Source: Apoda limacodes
Taxonomy: Eukaryota > Arthropoda > Insecta > Lepidoptera > Limacodidae
DNA length: 64,000 nucleotides
Assembly: GCA_946406115.1 (NCBI GenBank)
Contig: OX291547.1
Location: forward strand, 11,723,001-11,787,000
Direction of reading: 5' to 3'
In this document: positions 35,221-48,004 of the stretch, piece after piece
How the letters are laid out: each line of letters begins with the position of its first letter
Numbering within the stretch: the stretch's first letter is position 1
Translations under genes and position numbers: made by a program
Notes under the pieces: generated by a model
What the model was told of the DNA's origin: nothing
The model's input: only the letters and a program-made list of their open reading frames with translations
The model's database searches: none

Positions 35221-35444
35221 TATTTATTTATATGTATGTCGGTGTGTTCACATAATTTGTCTATTTGTAAGATTGATGTACTAGGACTTTATAAATCAAT
35301 GGTAGTTGTTATTAAGTACCAATTATATTGGGATTAAATACGCATTTCGTCGTATCCTTAGAATAGCATTATAATGGAGTGACCTGTTGTATAATTGAGC
35401 TACTAACGATTTAGATGGGCATTATTTCTGCGTAAGCTCCCATA

Positions 35445-35510
35445 AATCGGGGTGAGGGGCGAGTGGAATATTAATTACTGCAAACTTCAGGGAGCCGTCA
35501 ATTACACGAC
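35445..35510 (+). repeat. Short repeat shared with 12665-12730
   Basis: The counterpart of the 12.67-kb unit. The minus-strand 98-codon frame next to it (35498-35794) has no recognisable domain. Confidence 0.5.
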
Positions 35511-36267
35511 GCTATTATTCTACTTGGAGTTGACCGATACCCAAAGGCAAATTGATGGCGACCAGAAGCGTCATTTGTAAAGGTTAAAAATAATAGACTT
35601 ATTTTTAACTCTTTCGTAATTGAATTTCGATTCTGAAGTTTATCAGTCAATACAGATATTTCAGAAAAGTAATCATCAATTATTTTTATTTCAGGTGGGT
35701 TTGAATGTCCAGTGTCACACTTTTTACTTCCATATATGATCACCGTTTCGATGTGACGGAATAGCTTTGCTGTTTCACTTGTGAAAAATCTCATTCCGTG
35801 GAATTTCTTGATCAGACTAAAAAGTATACCATGGTTCTTTGGTTTCTCTAGATATGACTGTGTTAAAAATCAGGTCACCACGTTGCTTTGTTGTGACGAG
35901 GAGCCATATAGTTATGTTCTGTAACATAATCTTGCTATCTATTCCCTTGGGAACTCTCGATTGATATTGAAAGATTTCTATGTCCAATGACATTCCCAGA
36001 TCCTTTAGCTTTCCCCTGTGTAATAAAAAACACACACACAAAAAAGTTTATCTTTTAAATATATAATAAAGTAAGGATCGGGACTGTAAGTACATAAGTA
36101 ACGGCTCAGAGCACTTAAACTATAAATAATCTGTAGCTCAAAGGTTCTAGTATTCAATGCTTACAATGCGTAAATCACTCAATGCATTAGCAATGAATAT
36201 CTTAAGCGTAGGTGTAGTGTTAGAGCTCTTAAGAACGTACGAGTTTATGGAATAGAAATCTCCGGTA

Positions 36268-36735
36268 ACAGCAGTAAGGCAACACTCTCAGACAACAATT
36301 TACTTTGCTAAATGTCTTATAATATCGTTTTCACGCCTATATTTCCTTTCCTTTGGAAATATTTTTGGTGTTGATGAGTTTTAGGATGTAAAAAACTTGT
36401 TGATTTGAACTTCTCAGTGATTTGGATAGCTTTATAAAAAATACAAAATTAAGTATGGACGTGTTAAATTTTATAATTATTTTTCTGCAAGCAAAAGGCA
36501 ACACTGAAAAAACCGGATAAGGCTGACTCTATGAAAAAATTAGAAAGATATTTAATTAAAAAACTATGCGTTATAAATAGAAACAAAAAAATGGTTGCAG
36601 CAGTAAGATAAGGTAAAGAATGGAAGCAGCAGTAAGGAAACGCTCTCAGACAACAATTTACTTGGCTAAATATCTTACAATATCGTTTTTCTTTCGGAAA
36701 TGTTTTCGGTGTAGAAAATGTTTGAGATGCAAAAT
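36268..36735 (+). repeat. Direct repeat pair about 355 bp apart
   Basis: 36268-36395 and 36622-36735 share AGCAGTAAGG, CTCTCAGACAACAATTTACTT, GCTAAAT-TCTTA-AATATCG and CTTT-GGAAAT-TTTT-GGTGT. The frames at 36464-36829 and 36620-36802 lie across the second unit and are shadows. Confidence 0.75.
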
Positions 36736-36846
36736 TAAGGCACATAACTTCGAAATCGATTTTCGAAAATCCTGTTTTCACGAAATAAAAGTACCTACAT
36801 AGAATAAAATGTTTAACATTCAGATACAAATCATTTTGCTTGATTT

Positions 36847-36915
36847 TAAGGAAATCTGTTTTAATTTAGATAGAATATACGGCTAATTCTATCTAAATTA
36901 AAACAGATTTCCTTA
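36847..36915. repeat. Perfect 30-bp inverted repeat, 9-nt loop
   Basis: Left arm 36847-36876 and right arm 36886-36915 are exact inverse complements (the core reads GGAAATCTGTTTTAATTTAG on the left arm). The loop is ATACGGCTA. It lies just left of MITE family A copy 3. Confidence 0.93.
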
Positions 36916-36977
36916 GCCAGGTTAAACTAAGGAAAACGTTTATAATTTCTAAAGTTCAGGCATTTTAATCTGTTCGT

Positions 36978-37445
36978 TTAAGGCTACTATGTAGGGTAGA
37001 AAGGCGTTAATACGACGTTTTTGTGCAAATTATGCATATTATTAATTTGCTTTTATCTAGTGATTACCTGACTGAATGATTTTCAATTATTGTATTTTGT
37101 GCTAAGAAAAATCTGGAAGTGATTATTATTTAAACACTTTTGCAAATTGTGAAAGCGAGTTTCGCATTTGGTTGTTATGTAAGATGATTAAATTATTTGA
37201 ATTGTTTGTTATCTAGTAAATTGTAGCAAAAAGTCATAAACTGTAATTACAAAATGGTAAATATGTTAAATTCCATACAAAAATTAAAAGTTTTCAGGCG
37301 TCATTATGGCATAAATTACTTCAAAAATGTATAACAAAAACATCTCATAGTAATTGTATAACATTGTGTAATGATTTTTAGTAAATTTACATGCACATCG
37401 TTAGTATTATAGAAATTAGCTTTCTGGCCTATATCGCCCTCTTAA
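36978..37445 (-). mobile_element. MITE family A, copy 3
   Basis: Reverse orientation: the right edge CCTATATCGCCCTCTTAA is the reverse complement of the family start, and the left edge TTAAGGCTAC matches the family end. Internally it shares TTGTTATCTAGT and GTAGCAAAAAGTC. It is about 468 bp and the most diverged of the three. Confidence 0.77.
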
Positions 37446-38283
37446 GAGTCGTGTTTGTGCCAGATCAAAGTCTGACTACATTTTATGGAAGCCGTAGCAA
37501 TATTCTTACAAAAGTAAATTGTTAAAGGAAGTAGTTAATGTTAGATTAGGCAAATTTTAGATTTGGTAGTATTAAGACAACAGTATATCCTCTTCAGGTT
37601 TTCTATTTTAGACATAGTGGTTTAGTTTGTCACTATTCAGCCCTTAACTACCTGTAAACTAAGGAAAAGAAAAAAAAATGAAGTTCTAATAAAAACATTC
37701 CCTTACAAAATCTTATCAGGATTTCGTCTTTGATCATAGTGATATCTTATGCAGGGCCAAGTCTATCGCCTTTGCAGCGTTGTGCGTCCCCACTGCATGA
37801 GCACAGGCCTTAATGTTCTTTGGATTAATATAAACCATTTTCCAGCCCAAATTACAGTAACTAAGGAATAAAATAAAACTCATATAAAGCATCGATTAAG
37901 CTCATTGTACTACACAAATGCTTTATTTAAATATAAAAGCAATGATAGAAAACCAAGTGGAATAAGAGTTTAGGTATTTTGTTTAATTTTGATAACCTAC
38001 CGAAGGCTACGTGGTTTTATTATTAGTTAAATTGTTTTTATTTTTTACATTCCAAATTGACATTTAAATTGAAATAACTTAAAAAGTGCCATTCGCTTCT
38101 TTATCACCGATTCTAATATTTTGTTTTTATTATTACGGGTGTGTAATATGTATTGATACAATAAAACAGTGTACCTATCTAACTATTTATTGGTAAGATA
38201 AAACAGTGTCCCTACCTATTTAACACGAATTTGGATAATTGAGCTAAAAATGATAAGCAAATTTATTTCTGTAATCTTAAAAA

Positions 38284-38330
38284 CCGTGTGTGTGTTGTGT
38301 GTGTGTATGTGTTGTGTGTGTGTGTGTGTC
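38284..38330 (+). repeat. TG microsatellite
   Basis: Imperfect (TG)n interrupted by single T or A changes. Confidence 0.9.
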
Positions 38331-38539
38331 TCGTGACCGTATCAACCGATACGCCACGTCATGACTTAGATCTGCAAAGAGTTTTAGCAAAAAAGAGTAC
38401 AACTACCATTTTCACTTACGTAACTATCTTCTAAGTACACCAAACTGTTTACTAGCAGTTAAAGCTATGACGTAATTTAAGTAGCAGAGTACGGCTGTCC
38501 AATCAAAACATTTACGCGCGTAAACGAACCGCGAGTCAT

Positions 38540-38670
38540 TTTCCTCAACCGCAAGGAGTTCGGCTTTAACATTAAACTGACTAGGGTACAATTAACAACC
38601 TCTGTCAGATTCACACCCATCATTACTCCCTTCTAACACGTCCTTTCTGCTTTAGGGTAAAATTCTTACT
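38540..38670 (+). repeat. Diverged repeat, unit 1 (see 41597-41725)
   Basis: Shares TTTTC-T-AACCGC, AACTGACTAGG, CATTACTC and CTGCTTTAGGGTAAA in order with 41597-41725. Confidence 0.6.
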
Positions 38671-38929
38671 AATTGTAGCAAACCGATGCACCTATTGTAA
38701 TCGCCATAGAATGTCAATTTTACAAAGTCACTGTAAGTTTTTGTGTTATTCTTACAAACTACAAGTTCGATGGATAGATAGATTACAAGATATAATATAA
38801 CGCAAGAGTTTTATTTTTACTATCGATTAGTGTTGCTATAACTGTAAAGATAAAATGCCATTAGTGCGTTTGTTTGCGTCATGAATTTGATAATCATATT
38901 TAAGATTTTCTGATTTAGTGTATGAGGTG

Positions 38930-38980
38930 ACTAGAGTTGCCTGCGGTGCTTAGCGTGCATTTTTGCCAGGCAACTTTAGT
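38930..38980. repeat. 14-bp hairpin with one mismatch
   Basis: ACTAGAGTTGCCTG (38930-38943) against CAGGCAACTTTAGT (38967-38980). GGTTGCCTACAGTGCCTGAGC downstream (about 39019) is a further diverged direct copy of the left arm region. Confidence 0.7.
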
Positions 38981-40245
38981 AACTAGCAGTCTTTTGAGCG
39001 CACTACTCTGGGTAGCCATGGTTGCCTACAGTGCCTGAGCGGTTAGCTTTTTTTTAAAAGTATTAGTCTATAAAGACATATCCACCTATTTAAAGCTTAA
39101 TTTTTGAGTTTTACATGAAAAGAAAATTTACTTTTAGGTTTTTCACGTTCTAGTAATTTTCGTCAAAAAGAAAGCCAAAAGCGCAATTATCTCGAAAGTT
39201 CAACTTTTAATAGTAGGAAGTAAAACTAAACAAACGACCTGTGTCAGAAAACGAGGATGTAAGAAAAACAGAGAAATAATTGACTTTCTTTTGCTTCCTG
39301 CGATATACCTGAAGCGGAAAACAAGTTAATTATTCTGGGCTACGGACATCTCAGTCGTGTTATTGATCACCTAGTGTTTTAAAAGCCTTGTTGCTTGATT
39401 TATTTATAGTCAGGCAAATATATGTTTTTTTTTTTAATTTAATGTAGGTTACATGTTTATGGGTTAGAATTGCAATAATTTTGAAACATTGAGCAATTAG
39501 GATAATGCATTACGTCCCAAGGACGACATCGTACGTGTACTTGCCGCCGTTTTTTTAAATCATCGTGTGTGTGAGCCACACTTTATTAGTTAAAGGCAGG
39601 TTTGTGGTTTCGTATTTGTATCAAATAAAAGTTATTTGTGTAATCTATGGCGTACCGTTTGTTTATAGCTTCTCTTCTATATATATGGACAGCGCATTTT
39701 CTAACCTGGTGTAAAAAAAAAATGGTCCCAAAAGTGTGATAGCAAGAGAAAAGAACCACAGTTTCAGTTTGTCTCTTATTGAGCAGTCCAGCATTACATA
39801 ATTAAAATTGATATAATAGCTCAATGTTTTGATATTAAAAGAGATAAAGTTTGAAAAACATGAATAATTTATATACAGCATAAAATCATTATTTTTCTTC
39901 AAAAAATGCTATTCAAACAAAAAAGAAAAAGTAAACCAAAAGGTGCACAAACATTTCATTTAGAAATAAAGAAAGCATATTACCATCGTCACTACGACTT
40001 TGAACAAACTTAATTAGAAAATTTGTTACTTAATTTTATACTTATTAAACTTTAGAGGTTTTCATTGCAGAGTTTAATTAACATCATTTGACTTGTAAAA
40101 GTTTTAACGAAAGAAAAATATCAAGGATAATATAAATGCATACCAACGCCTTTACAAGGCTACAAATATTAGATTCCCTGAAGGTAGATTATAATTTACA
40201 TACCTATTAATTTGTTTTATATTTTAAATGTAGGTAAGTATATCG

Positions 40246-40480
40246 TGTGTCGAGTTCGGTTCCCGCTTCATAGGTACCTCTAAATAAAAAAAATTCCCGA
40301 CTGCTCGATGCAAAGGAAGGGTAATGTGTTTATCAGCCTATGTGTGTATATATGTATGTTTGTTTCTTTGGGGCGCTCTACAGACCAAACGCATGGACCG
40401 ATTTGATAATTCTTACGTCAATCGATTCGTCTTAATATTGCGAGTGTCACTAAAGATTTTATATAGTGATAACTAAACGC
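40246..40480 (+). repeat. SINE-like B-box fragment joined to a lepidopteran dispersed repeat
   Basis: GAGTTCGGTTCCCGC resembles a decayed B box. CCCGACTGCTC, AAGGGTAATGTG and ATGGACCGATTTGAT downstream match a dispersed repeat type familiar from lepidopteran genomes. Class uncertain. Confidence 0.45.
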
Positions 40481-40726
40481 CATATTGTGAAAAAGTAAAA
40501 ATTGAAAGTCAACGAACTATGTCAAGTGGGGTATTATTGAATAGGTATTTTAAAATCATCTCTAAGTTAAATTTTTCAATATGAATTAGAATCTAAAACG
40601 ACTTTAAGTTGGTAAGCAACCATTCTCACTTAAATCGTCAAGCTTACCTATGGTAAATAATCAATAGTTAAGACAACTCCAAAATTTTAACTCCTTCAAT
40701 AAATTAACAAGATTACGATATTTACC

Positions 40727-40752
40727 GTCGTATAATTACGTCGTATAGTTAC
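40727..40752 (+). repeat. 13-bp tandem duplication
   Basis: GTCGTATAATTAC followed directly by GTCGTATAGTTAC. Confidence 0.85.
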
Positions 40753-41164
40753 GGGACCTATTAAAAATCCATACCGGCTCAAATCTTCCCAGTAATGGGT
40801 CTCAACTGTTAGAGTCGCTATGGTCCGCATAAGAATTTATTATTACTGGACTTATTTTTTTCTTTCAGTTTTTAATTATACTTAATTTTTGTTACGCAGT
40901 TGGGTTTTTTGATTTATTTATTTTTATTTAGTTCATGATAGGGATTAATTAGGGATAGGGATAAAAACAAAATTAAATTGTGTCGTACAATTTAACAACA
41001 AACAGCTACAAAAAAATTAGAAATTTTTGAGTATTAGTTTTTACGTAGTTTTACAGAGTAGAAACAGCTCGTGATATTAATGCCGAGTTTGGGTAGGACT
41101 CGATAAATGAACTCACTGTGCGTCACTGAGGTAATTAACAATAATTTTGTAATTAACGATAAAG

Positions 41165-41640
41165 TGATGGTGGAAACGAATCCGCCGATATCAAACTTCT
41201 AATCTAAGGTGTTCGCGGAATGGTTTGTAATTGTCCGACCTAAAATATCAACCCATTTAAACCTAATTTGTCAAATAAAAAAAACTCAAAGAATGGGTGC
41301 CTCACAAATTGACTGGTCCGCAAAAAGAAGCACGATTTAATGCTTTTCATGCCTTGATTAACCGGAATATGAATAAAGCAATTTTAGATCGAATTGTGAC
41401 ATGGTGAAAAGTGGATTCTTTACGGTAATCATAAGAGAACATCGCTTTGGTTAAATTTGGGTCAAACTTGGAACAATGCCCTGAAGCAAAGCTCACCTAA
41501 ATAAAAAAGAAGGTTGTCCAATCATGGTGTGATTTAAAGATCTCACACCCGGTTTATTCATGAAGGTAGATGTGAACAATGCAGAAATATATGCCACTTT
41601 TTCTTAACCGCCAGAAGTTTAGCCTGAGTATTTAACTGAC
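41165..41640 (+). pseudogene. Mariner-family transposase remnant
   Basis: The frames show WVPHKLTGPQ, then AFHALINRNMNKAILDRIVT, a one-base frameshift, then GEKWILYGNHKRTSLWL, the equivalent of the mariner GDEKW block that surrounds the second catalytic Asp. Here the expected Asp of GDEKW is lost. A decayed helix-turn-helix region lies upstream (41165-41300) and a possible VNNAEIY block downstream. Several stops and frameshifts make it long dead. I could not locate its terminal inverted repeats. Confidence 0.75.
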
Positions 41641-41725
41641 TAGGATAAAATCAACAAAGTCAATCAAATTCGCCCCCATTACTCTACATTCTGCCATGGA
41701 TTTACTGCTTTAGGGTAAATGTCAC
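41597..41725 (+). repeat. Diverged repeat, unit 2 (see 38540-38670)
   Basis: The same ordered blocks as 38540-38670; it follows directly on the mariner remnant. Confidence 0.6.
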
Positions 41726-42113
41726 ATCAAGTTAGTTAAAAGGGGGCATAAAGCTAAATAGATCTTAGTAGAATTGAATTTTACGTGAGTAAATCAAGTC
41801 CAAATAAATAATTAAAAACATGTAAATAATACGTTATAATTCTAAAGTCTGATATTATCAAAAACATAATGCAAAAAAGAATTCTCGATAGAAAAAAAAA
41901 AAAAACATGAAGTTACTTCTCGTTTATCCAATTTTGGATTTATTATTACAACGGTACATATATTTTGGCTATAATTTAAAAAATATCTTATAATACAAAA
42001 CCTAGAGCTGTTATTAGCAAATTTTAAATATAAGCGATAATAATCGAGGTTATATTATATTTCACTCATTTAATGTTTTTCGCCCATACTACGTTCATAA
42101 TCCACGTTGTATG

Positions 42114-42314
42114 CTGGGTTGCACCAACTAACTTTGACGTTAACCAGTTGCCAAAAATGGGAGTTTGTCACCTATTTTATAGTTAACCAGCACTATGGTT
42201 TGCTACCCATAAACGGGCCGGTTATGTTTAAAAGAAGCTGACTATGCAAATTTTCATAAAATCTCCCAATTTGGACGGCTATGGTTAACGTTTTGTAAGT
42301 TAGAGCTACCCATC
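42114..42314. mobile_element. MITE-like element with imperfect terminal inverted repeats, about 200 bp
   Basis: The left CTGGGTTGCACCAACTAAC and GACGTTAACC are mirrored on the right by GGTTAACG and GTAAGTTAGAGCTACCCAT. Repeats with GGGTTGCACCAAC ends are common in Lepidoptera (established knowledge, superfamily not asserted). Boundaries are approximate. Confidence 0.6.
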
Positions 42315-42319
42315 CTATA

Positions 42320-44320
42320 TAAATAATAATAAAATAAGTAACATTAGAGACATTCGAGTATTTCACTATTAATACGTACTTAATATATTAATAAAAAAAG
42401 TGACATTAGAAAAATTGATTATTTGAATATGATTACGTACTAAATATACGTAACTTTCACTCATTTCGTTGCTTTCTCGATATAATCTAGCAAAGATAAG
42501 GATAATTTAAGCATTGGCGACGAATATAACATCCAACTCCAAAAGGACAACTGACCTAATTCACCTAGTGGACCTAGGACTGTGCTACAGGTAGAAGATG
42601 CATAAAGAGATATCTCATGATCTTCATAAATTATAGGCAAGCAATTCCATTTAAGGAATCATCTAAACTCAGCGATTAAATTGCTTGGAAACTGGGACGC
42701 GTTTCCAAGTTCAAATGCCACTGGAACACGAAGATAATAAATATGCGGTTAACGGACCATTGGCACGCATTATACGCTTATCAACATTTTGGACTTCGGT
42801 CCTTCGCAAAACGTGATACCTACCTATGATGCGGGTTGATCTCAATTAATTTATTTAGGGCTTCTCACACACGATTAACTTTTATTCAATGCTTACTCGG
42901 TCGTGACTTCGTTTTGTTTGGATTTGCTTTCACTGCATATCTACCGGCATATATCTAATATAGGTGAGTCTAGATTCCTAATTTCTAAGACGTGGCTTAG
43001 CTTAGCCTAGAACTCGGTTCCTAAATTTTTACCAAAAAAGCATAGGTACACATAGAACAATTCAACTAAATTTACCGCGTTGAATTCAGACTTAGTTTTG
43101 TTTAGTAGTTTTTGCGTGATGATGTTACAAACAAACACCCGAACGGCAAATAAACGAATTTCAATTCTAAATGCGTCTCATTACATTTTATTCTAAGCTT
43201 TAGACTTAAAAAATCACAAGACATATACTTAAGTGATTATCACTAAAAATTGTAAGAATGAAAAAAGAACAAGAAAGACTCCGTTCTTTTAAGCTTCAGG
43301 TTTTTACTTCTTCATTGAGATAGTGATGTGTGACGGTATATTTAAATTTTGAATTAAGGATAAGAAATAAAAATATTTTTAATGTAATGCTTTGCCTGTT
43401 TTTGTGCAGTTGTAAAATAAAGTTTGTTTTCTATATTAGTTTAATGTAATAAATAATCCATAATGTTTTTTATTTAGCTGCATTTTAATATAACTCTCCC
43501 TAAACTAAGTCAAGTAGTGAAAACAACTTTATCAAAATAATGTTCTAGGTTAAGGTTTATACTAGTTTTTTTATGTAGTAAATAATTGTTACACTTTTAA
43601 AAGTAATTAGTAATTGAACCATCACTTTCTGTTTGTCATATTACAGGCAAGAAAATAAAAGTGGGACAGACGGACACAGAAGTGATACAAAGAGTAGATT
43701 TTTTTTTTTTTACTATGTGCTGTTATTGTTTGCGGGATACTATATTATTTTAAAATCACTACCTTTTACGTCAAATGTAAATATGATAGTGTGTTACTTC
43801 TAAGAATATTTATAGAAAGTTTTTTTTTGTTTGTTTATGTGTACGTGACAAATTCCTGAACTAATGAACCGATTTTAAAAATATTTATTTATTTATTGAT
43901 TATATTAGATGACTATGTATGTTATGCTTCATTTTGAAAATAAAGGGTTCCGTAAGATACGAGAGTAAGGTCACGAAGGTGAATTATTTTAAGATTTTTT
44001 CCTGTTTCCGATCGATACCAAGAACTTTTAGTTTTAGTGTAAATGACAAACTTTCGATTTTATGTCTTGAATCATATCTTAACGATCTCGCAAAACATAA
44101 ACCTATTATTATTTTAAGATAAGCTTAAAGCGATTAAGGCTGCGATTGCAATATATTTCTGTCTTTTATTGCAGTCAAAGAAAACCAAAGGCAACATATA
44201 AAATATCTAATAAATATTTATATATTATCTCTTTCTATGAGTCATTAAATCTAGCATTTTTCTCTTAGTGTAAAAGCGTTTTATATTCTACTATAATAAC
44301 ATAAAATAGGCATCCCTACC
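42320..44320. other. AT-rich DNA with repeat scraps
   Basis: 43080-43150 and 43822-43900 contain scraps of dispersed-repeat sequence (GCGTGATGATGTTACAAAC, AACTAATGAACCGATTTT). The 67-codon frame 43919-44122 is not recognised. Confidence 0.35.
42684..42709. repeat. 9-bp hairpin
   Basis: CTTGGAAAC, loop TGGGACGC, GTTTCCAAG. Confidence 0.75.
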
Positions 44321-44329
44321 TGTGTTATG

Positions 44330-44515
44330 TTTATATGTAAGTATATTGTCACGGTCTCAAATTCCAGAGGGGGTAGCCAGCGGCTGGTCACAGACCCAGA
44401 TTATAATGTGGGGGACAGCTTCTTTTTACCAACCACAATCCTGCGTACCAGGTTGTGAGCCCATTACCGCAACACTGCTTCTAATGCGTATATCTGGTCT
44501 AAGGTAGCTTTATAT
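44330..44515 (+). repeat. GC-richer repeat-like segment
   Basis: CAGAGGGGGTAGCCAGCGG, TGGGGGACAGCTTC and CACAATCCTGCGTACCAGG read like a decayed retroposon 3' region. The 61-codon frame here has no recognisable domain. Confidence 0.35.
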
Positions 44516-44861
44516 ATCTCTCCTCGTAAACCAACATTAATAGAAAAGTTAGTAGTCAATGAAAGCCTACAATGGCCTTCTAAGGTCATTGAAGACCAGG
44601 GAAAAAATAATATACCACTTTGCCAGTTCTTAACGAACTATAACAAGTAAGTGAATTGGACTGGGATAAGTTACGTTATAAATAAAAGAAAAAATAAATT
44701 CGTTTACCTAAAATTAAAATATTTTTATCCTCATCGACAGCCAGAGCCTTAGAGCTGGCTAAGAAAACAGATGTTTTCATGTAATGAATAAAAATGCAAG
44801 GTACAATACAAGTACAGGTAGTAATATAATATCAAATAGAATTGTTTCGTAGATAATTCGT

Positions 44862-45243
44862 AGACTTCGCCGCCCTATGTGTGTTCTACCGCTTCTTCCA
44901 CGGGATGTGCTCTGAGGAATTGTTAAAAATGCTGCCCACGGCTACTGGTAAACAGCATCGCACCGCTAGACATCCGCAGGGAATTCATTCTCACACTTGA
45001 AAACTGAACTGGTCGCGTATAGTGCGGTTTTAGAGAAAAATCCTTACGCAAACGCCCAGTTTATGATATGAGCTCCCTGCCAAGAATTTCTCTAAGGACT
45101 ACAGGGTTCTTCAAGAAAGAAGTTATTAGATTTTTAAAGGATTGGTAACGTGTAAGTGATAGGCTAGGCTAGGCTACGGTTACCGCTTACCTTTAAGTGG
45201 ACCATAAGCTTGTTTGCCACCTTAGTGGTATGAAAAATAAAAT
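44862..45243 (+). mobile_element. 3'-end fragment of the same retrotransposon family, degraded
   Basis: About 370 bp matching the ORF2 C-terminal region (GTGTGTTCTACCGCTT, GAGGAATTGTT, GCACCGCT) and the 3' UTR ending CCACCTTAGTGGTAT. Frames are broken by several indels, so it is older than copies 1 and 2. Confidence 0.86.
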
Positions 45244-45904
45244 CTAAGCTATTTTAGACTAGAAAAAAGCTATTTACCTCACTCACTACTAATGTACTGT
45301 ACTACATGTACATTTTCGAGTGGTGGTTAACATTTTATATGTCTTATACTATTATTAAACTATTCTATTTAATAGTAAATAACTATTATAGCCATAAAAT
45401 TGTTTTTCTAAACAAGAAAACGGAAGTTGTGATGAGTGAGCTAGTGTAGGTTGGATGCGCGGACCGGAAAGGACGCACTAGTAGATTTCCCAGAGAATAC
45501 ACTGTAGTCTAATTTGTCATTTCCTATGCACACACATACATATCTATATATATTTGAGGACTCCCTTATCTAAGATAACTACTAAACAGTTGAAGTTATT
45601 TTTGTTTTGTGGAACAAGCATGATTGGTAACTGGGTGTTAAAATGTCGACTATTTGAATTAAGATAAGATCTTACAATATAGTGAAAATAATTAAATAAA
45701 AATGATAAATTAATATAAAAAATATAAACATATATGCGTAAAGGGGAAATATTTTTAACTAGTAAAACCGTTTGCAAAAAAAAACAAAACAAAAAAAATC
45801 ATTAAATTATTAAGTAGGTACCAAACGAAATAGGTGAAATGGGCTAAATATTCCTTATTATATATATATTAGGCATTATGTTTATAAAAAAGCAAAATAT
45901 TTAA

Positions 45905-46090
45905 AATTTATTTATCATTTTCATAAGGAGCCTGTTTTTGAACGACTGAAATTCATATGTGTACCAAATTTCAACTTAATTAGTCGGTCGGTCTCAAAAT
46001 TCGAAGCGAATTAGGTCTGACAGATGGACAGATGACAGGACTGATTATCTAAGGGTTCTGCTTTTAAATTCAGACGCACGGAACCCTAAA
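45905..46090 (+). repeat. Tail of a GAGTCGG-family-like repeat
   Basis: CTGACAGATGGACAGATGACAG, AAGGGTTCTGCTTTT, CACGGAACCCTAAAAA. Confidence 0.5.
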
Positions 46091-46094
46091 AATA

Positions 46095-48000
46095 TATAGG
46101 TACCTATATATATCGATAATTATGTACCACAATCGTAAATAAACTCAATCATTATTAACATAAAAAATAAATTAATGATAATAAAAATATAATTAAAATG
46201 TATTTTGTTCTGTCGAACGGATTTATATTCTCTGGACACCAATAAAATAGAGCAAAATAATTAACTCTGAGGTTTTTTATATCGAATTTAATTAATATAA
46301 TTTGAATTCTAAAACTTGCAAAAATAACTAAATACTGAAATATTGTAAAATTTATTATTGTTGTGACATAATTTTAGTTGCTACAATCAAATTAGGTTAC
46401 GTCTTGGTTTGGTTTATAAGCTTTCGTTACCAAAAGCTAGAAGACTTTGAAGGATTATTTATAGTTAGGAATTAATTCTTCAATGTCTGGACATGTAGGC
46501 GGTTAGGTGGTTTGTCCATGGAGGCGTTTGAGAAAGCTGTCGATCTTAATAAAGTCTACGGCCGCATATTTCATGGAAACAGTTTTCTTGTGAACGTTTA
46601 ATACCCAAGCAACCATTAAGTGGGTATGATGGATCGGTACAGTCGCTGGCTAAAATAATTTTATGGAAATGAAAAAAATATGAAAATTAAAATGATGATG
46701 GCAATTGAGAAATTCTCGTGACCATTTTCTTCCTCTTTTATAAGATTACATTAGTCAAAATTTGTAGATATTTTCCAGACTAGTTAAGATTCGAAGAAGA
46801 AGAAATATGATAGCGAAAATTTGTTAATATGGCTATCTCTATCAACCAAAAAAAAAATTGGTACCTGCTTTATAACATTAGTATTATAATTGTATAAGTT
46901 TGCAAAGTTGTATCTCAGCTACAAGATTTGCTCACAAGTCAAGCACATACATTATACAGAAAAAGTATGTTAATACAAACCCATTTATTATTCAGGTCTA
47001 TCATTATGTTTTCTTTTAATTTTTTTTTATTGTTTAATATTTTATTTGTTTGTTAACATATTTTTTGAAATTTAGTTATCTAAATATGTCATGAAATCAT
47101 TAAAACGTCACTTGCGTATAAGCTTTAAATATCTTTATTCTTGTATTACATACATTTTATTATTATTAACAGTTTATGACTGACTTATTTTGTTGATATA
47201 AAAAAACTATATAGGGCTACATCCAATGTATTTAAAAGAGCGATTCTTGTACATATATAAATTTATATTTGGACATGGCTCTAACGATTTGAATGAAATT
47301 TTGTATTTAGATAGGGTTTTTTTTAACTTTACCAATTAGTTGTTGTTTTGTTTGTTAAAACGCGGTTTTTGAAGACACGATTTCGTTATAAACGACCATA
47401 AAAACGTCAATTTCCACTTAATATTTTTATATCTAACAACCAAATATCAATAAAATTGCACACTAAGCAAATAATAAAACAAAAACTAAAAGACAGTTTT
47501 CTACGACACTGTATTTGCTTAACACCCTAGATAGAAAACTGGCTAGCGAACCGGAATAGTCCAGTCCAGATTGAAAGCGCGGTTTTATAGTTTTTACATA
47601 CTGCTTGGCTAGACATAAGAGGTCAGTTTGCGTTCCCATTAATCATGTAGGGTTGGGTCTAGTATCGTAGAGGAGTTGTAAAATTGGTATTCGAGCTCTG
47701 TCTTTAATATATTCTGCTATAAAATTATACGGCCTAACTTCGGAAGCGTGGGAAGTTTTAATAGGGTCGATGTATTTGATTAGTGCGAGCAATGTAAGAC
47801 TAACAACACTTTTGTATTTAAATGGGTTAGCAACTTAATGTATGTGAATAATGGCTTAATCTACTCGAATCAGTTTGTGATTATGCTTCTACAGATATTT
47901 TTATAAAATGTACCTATTGTGTGCATTTTAAAAGTCTAAAACGAAATAAATGCTAATTTGTGATAGTTTATTATACCCTGAAAACGAAAAGAATAACTAA
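46095..48000. other. AT-rich DNA, nothing supported
   Basis: No coding frame or repeat that I can support. A palindrome, TATATAGGTACCTATATA, lies near 46095. Confidence 0.4.
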
Positions 48001-48004
48001 ATAA

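Noticed and set aside
35498..35794. 98-codon minus-strand frame
   Set aside because: No domain, no splice or start context, and its start adjoins a short dispersed repeat.
36464..36829. 121-codon minus-strand frame with hydrophobic stretches
   Set aside because: The hydrophobicity comes from T/A-rich DNA. It crosses the diverged direct repeat and has no homology that I recognise.
38511..38524. Palindrome TTTACGCGCGTAAA
   Set aside because: A single short palindrome without companions; no specific function can be argued.
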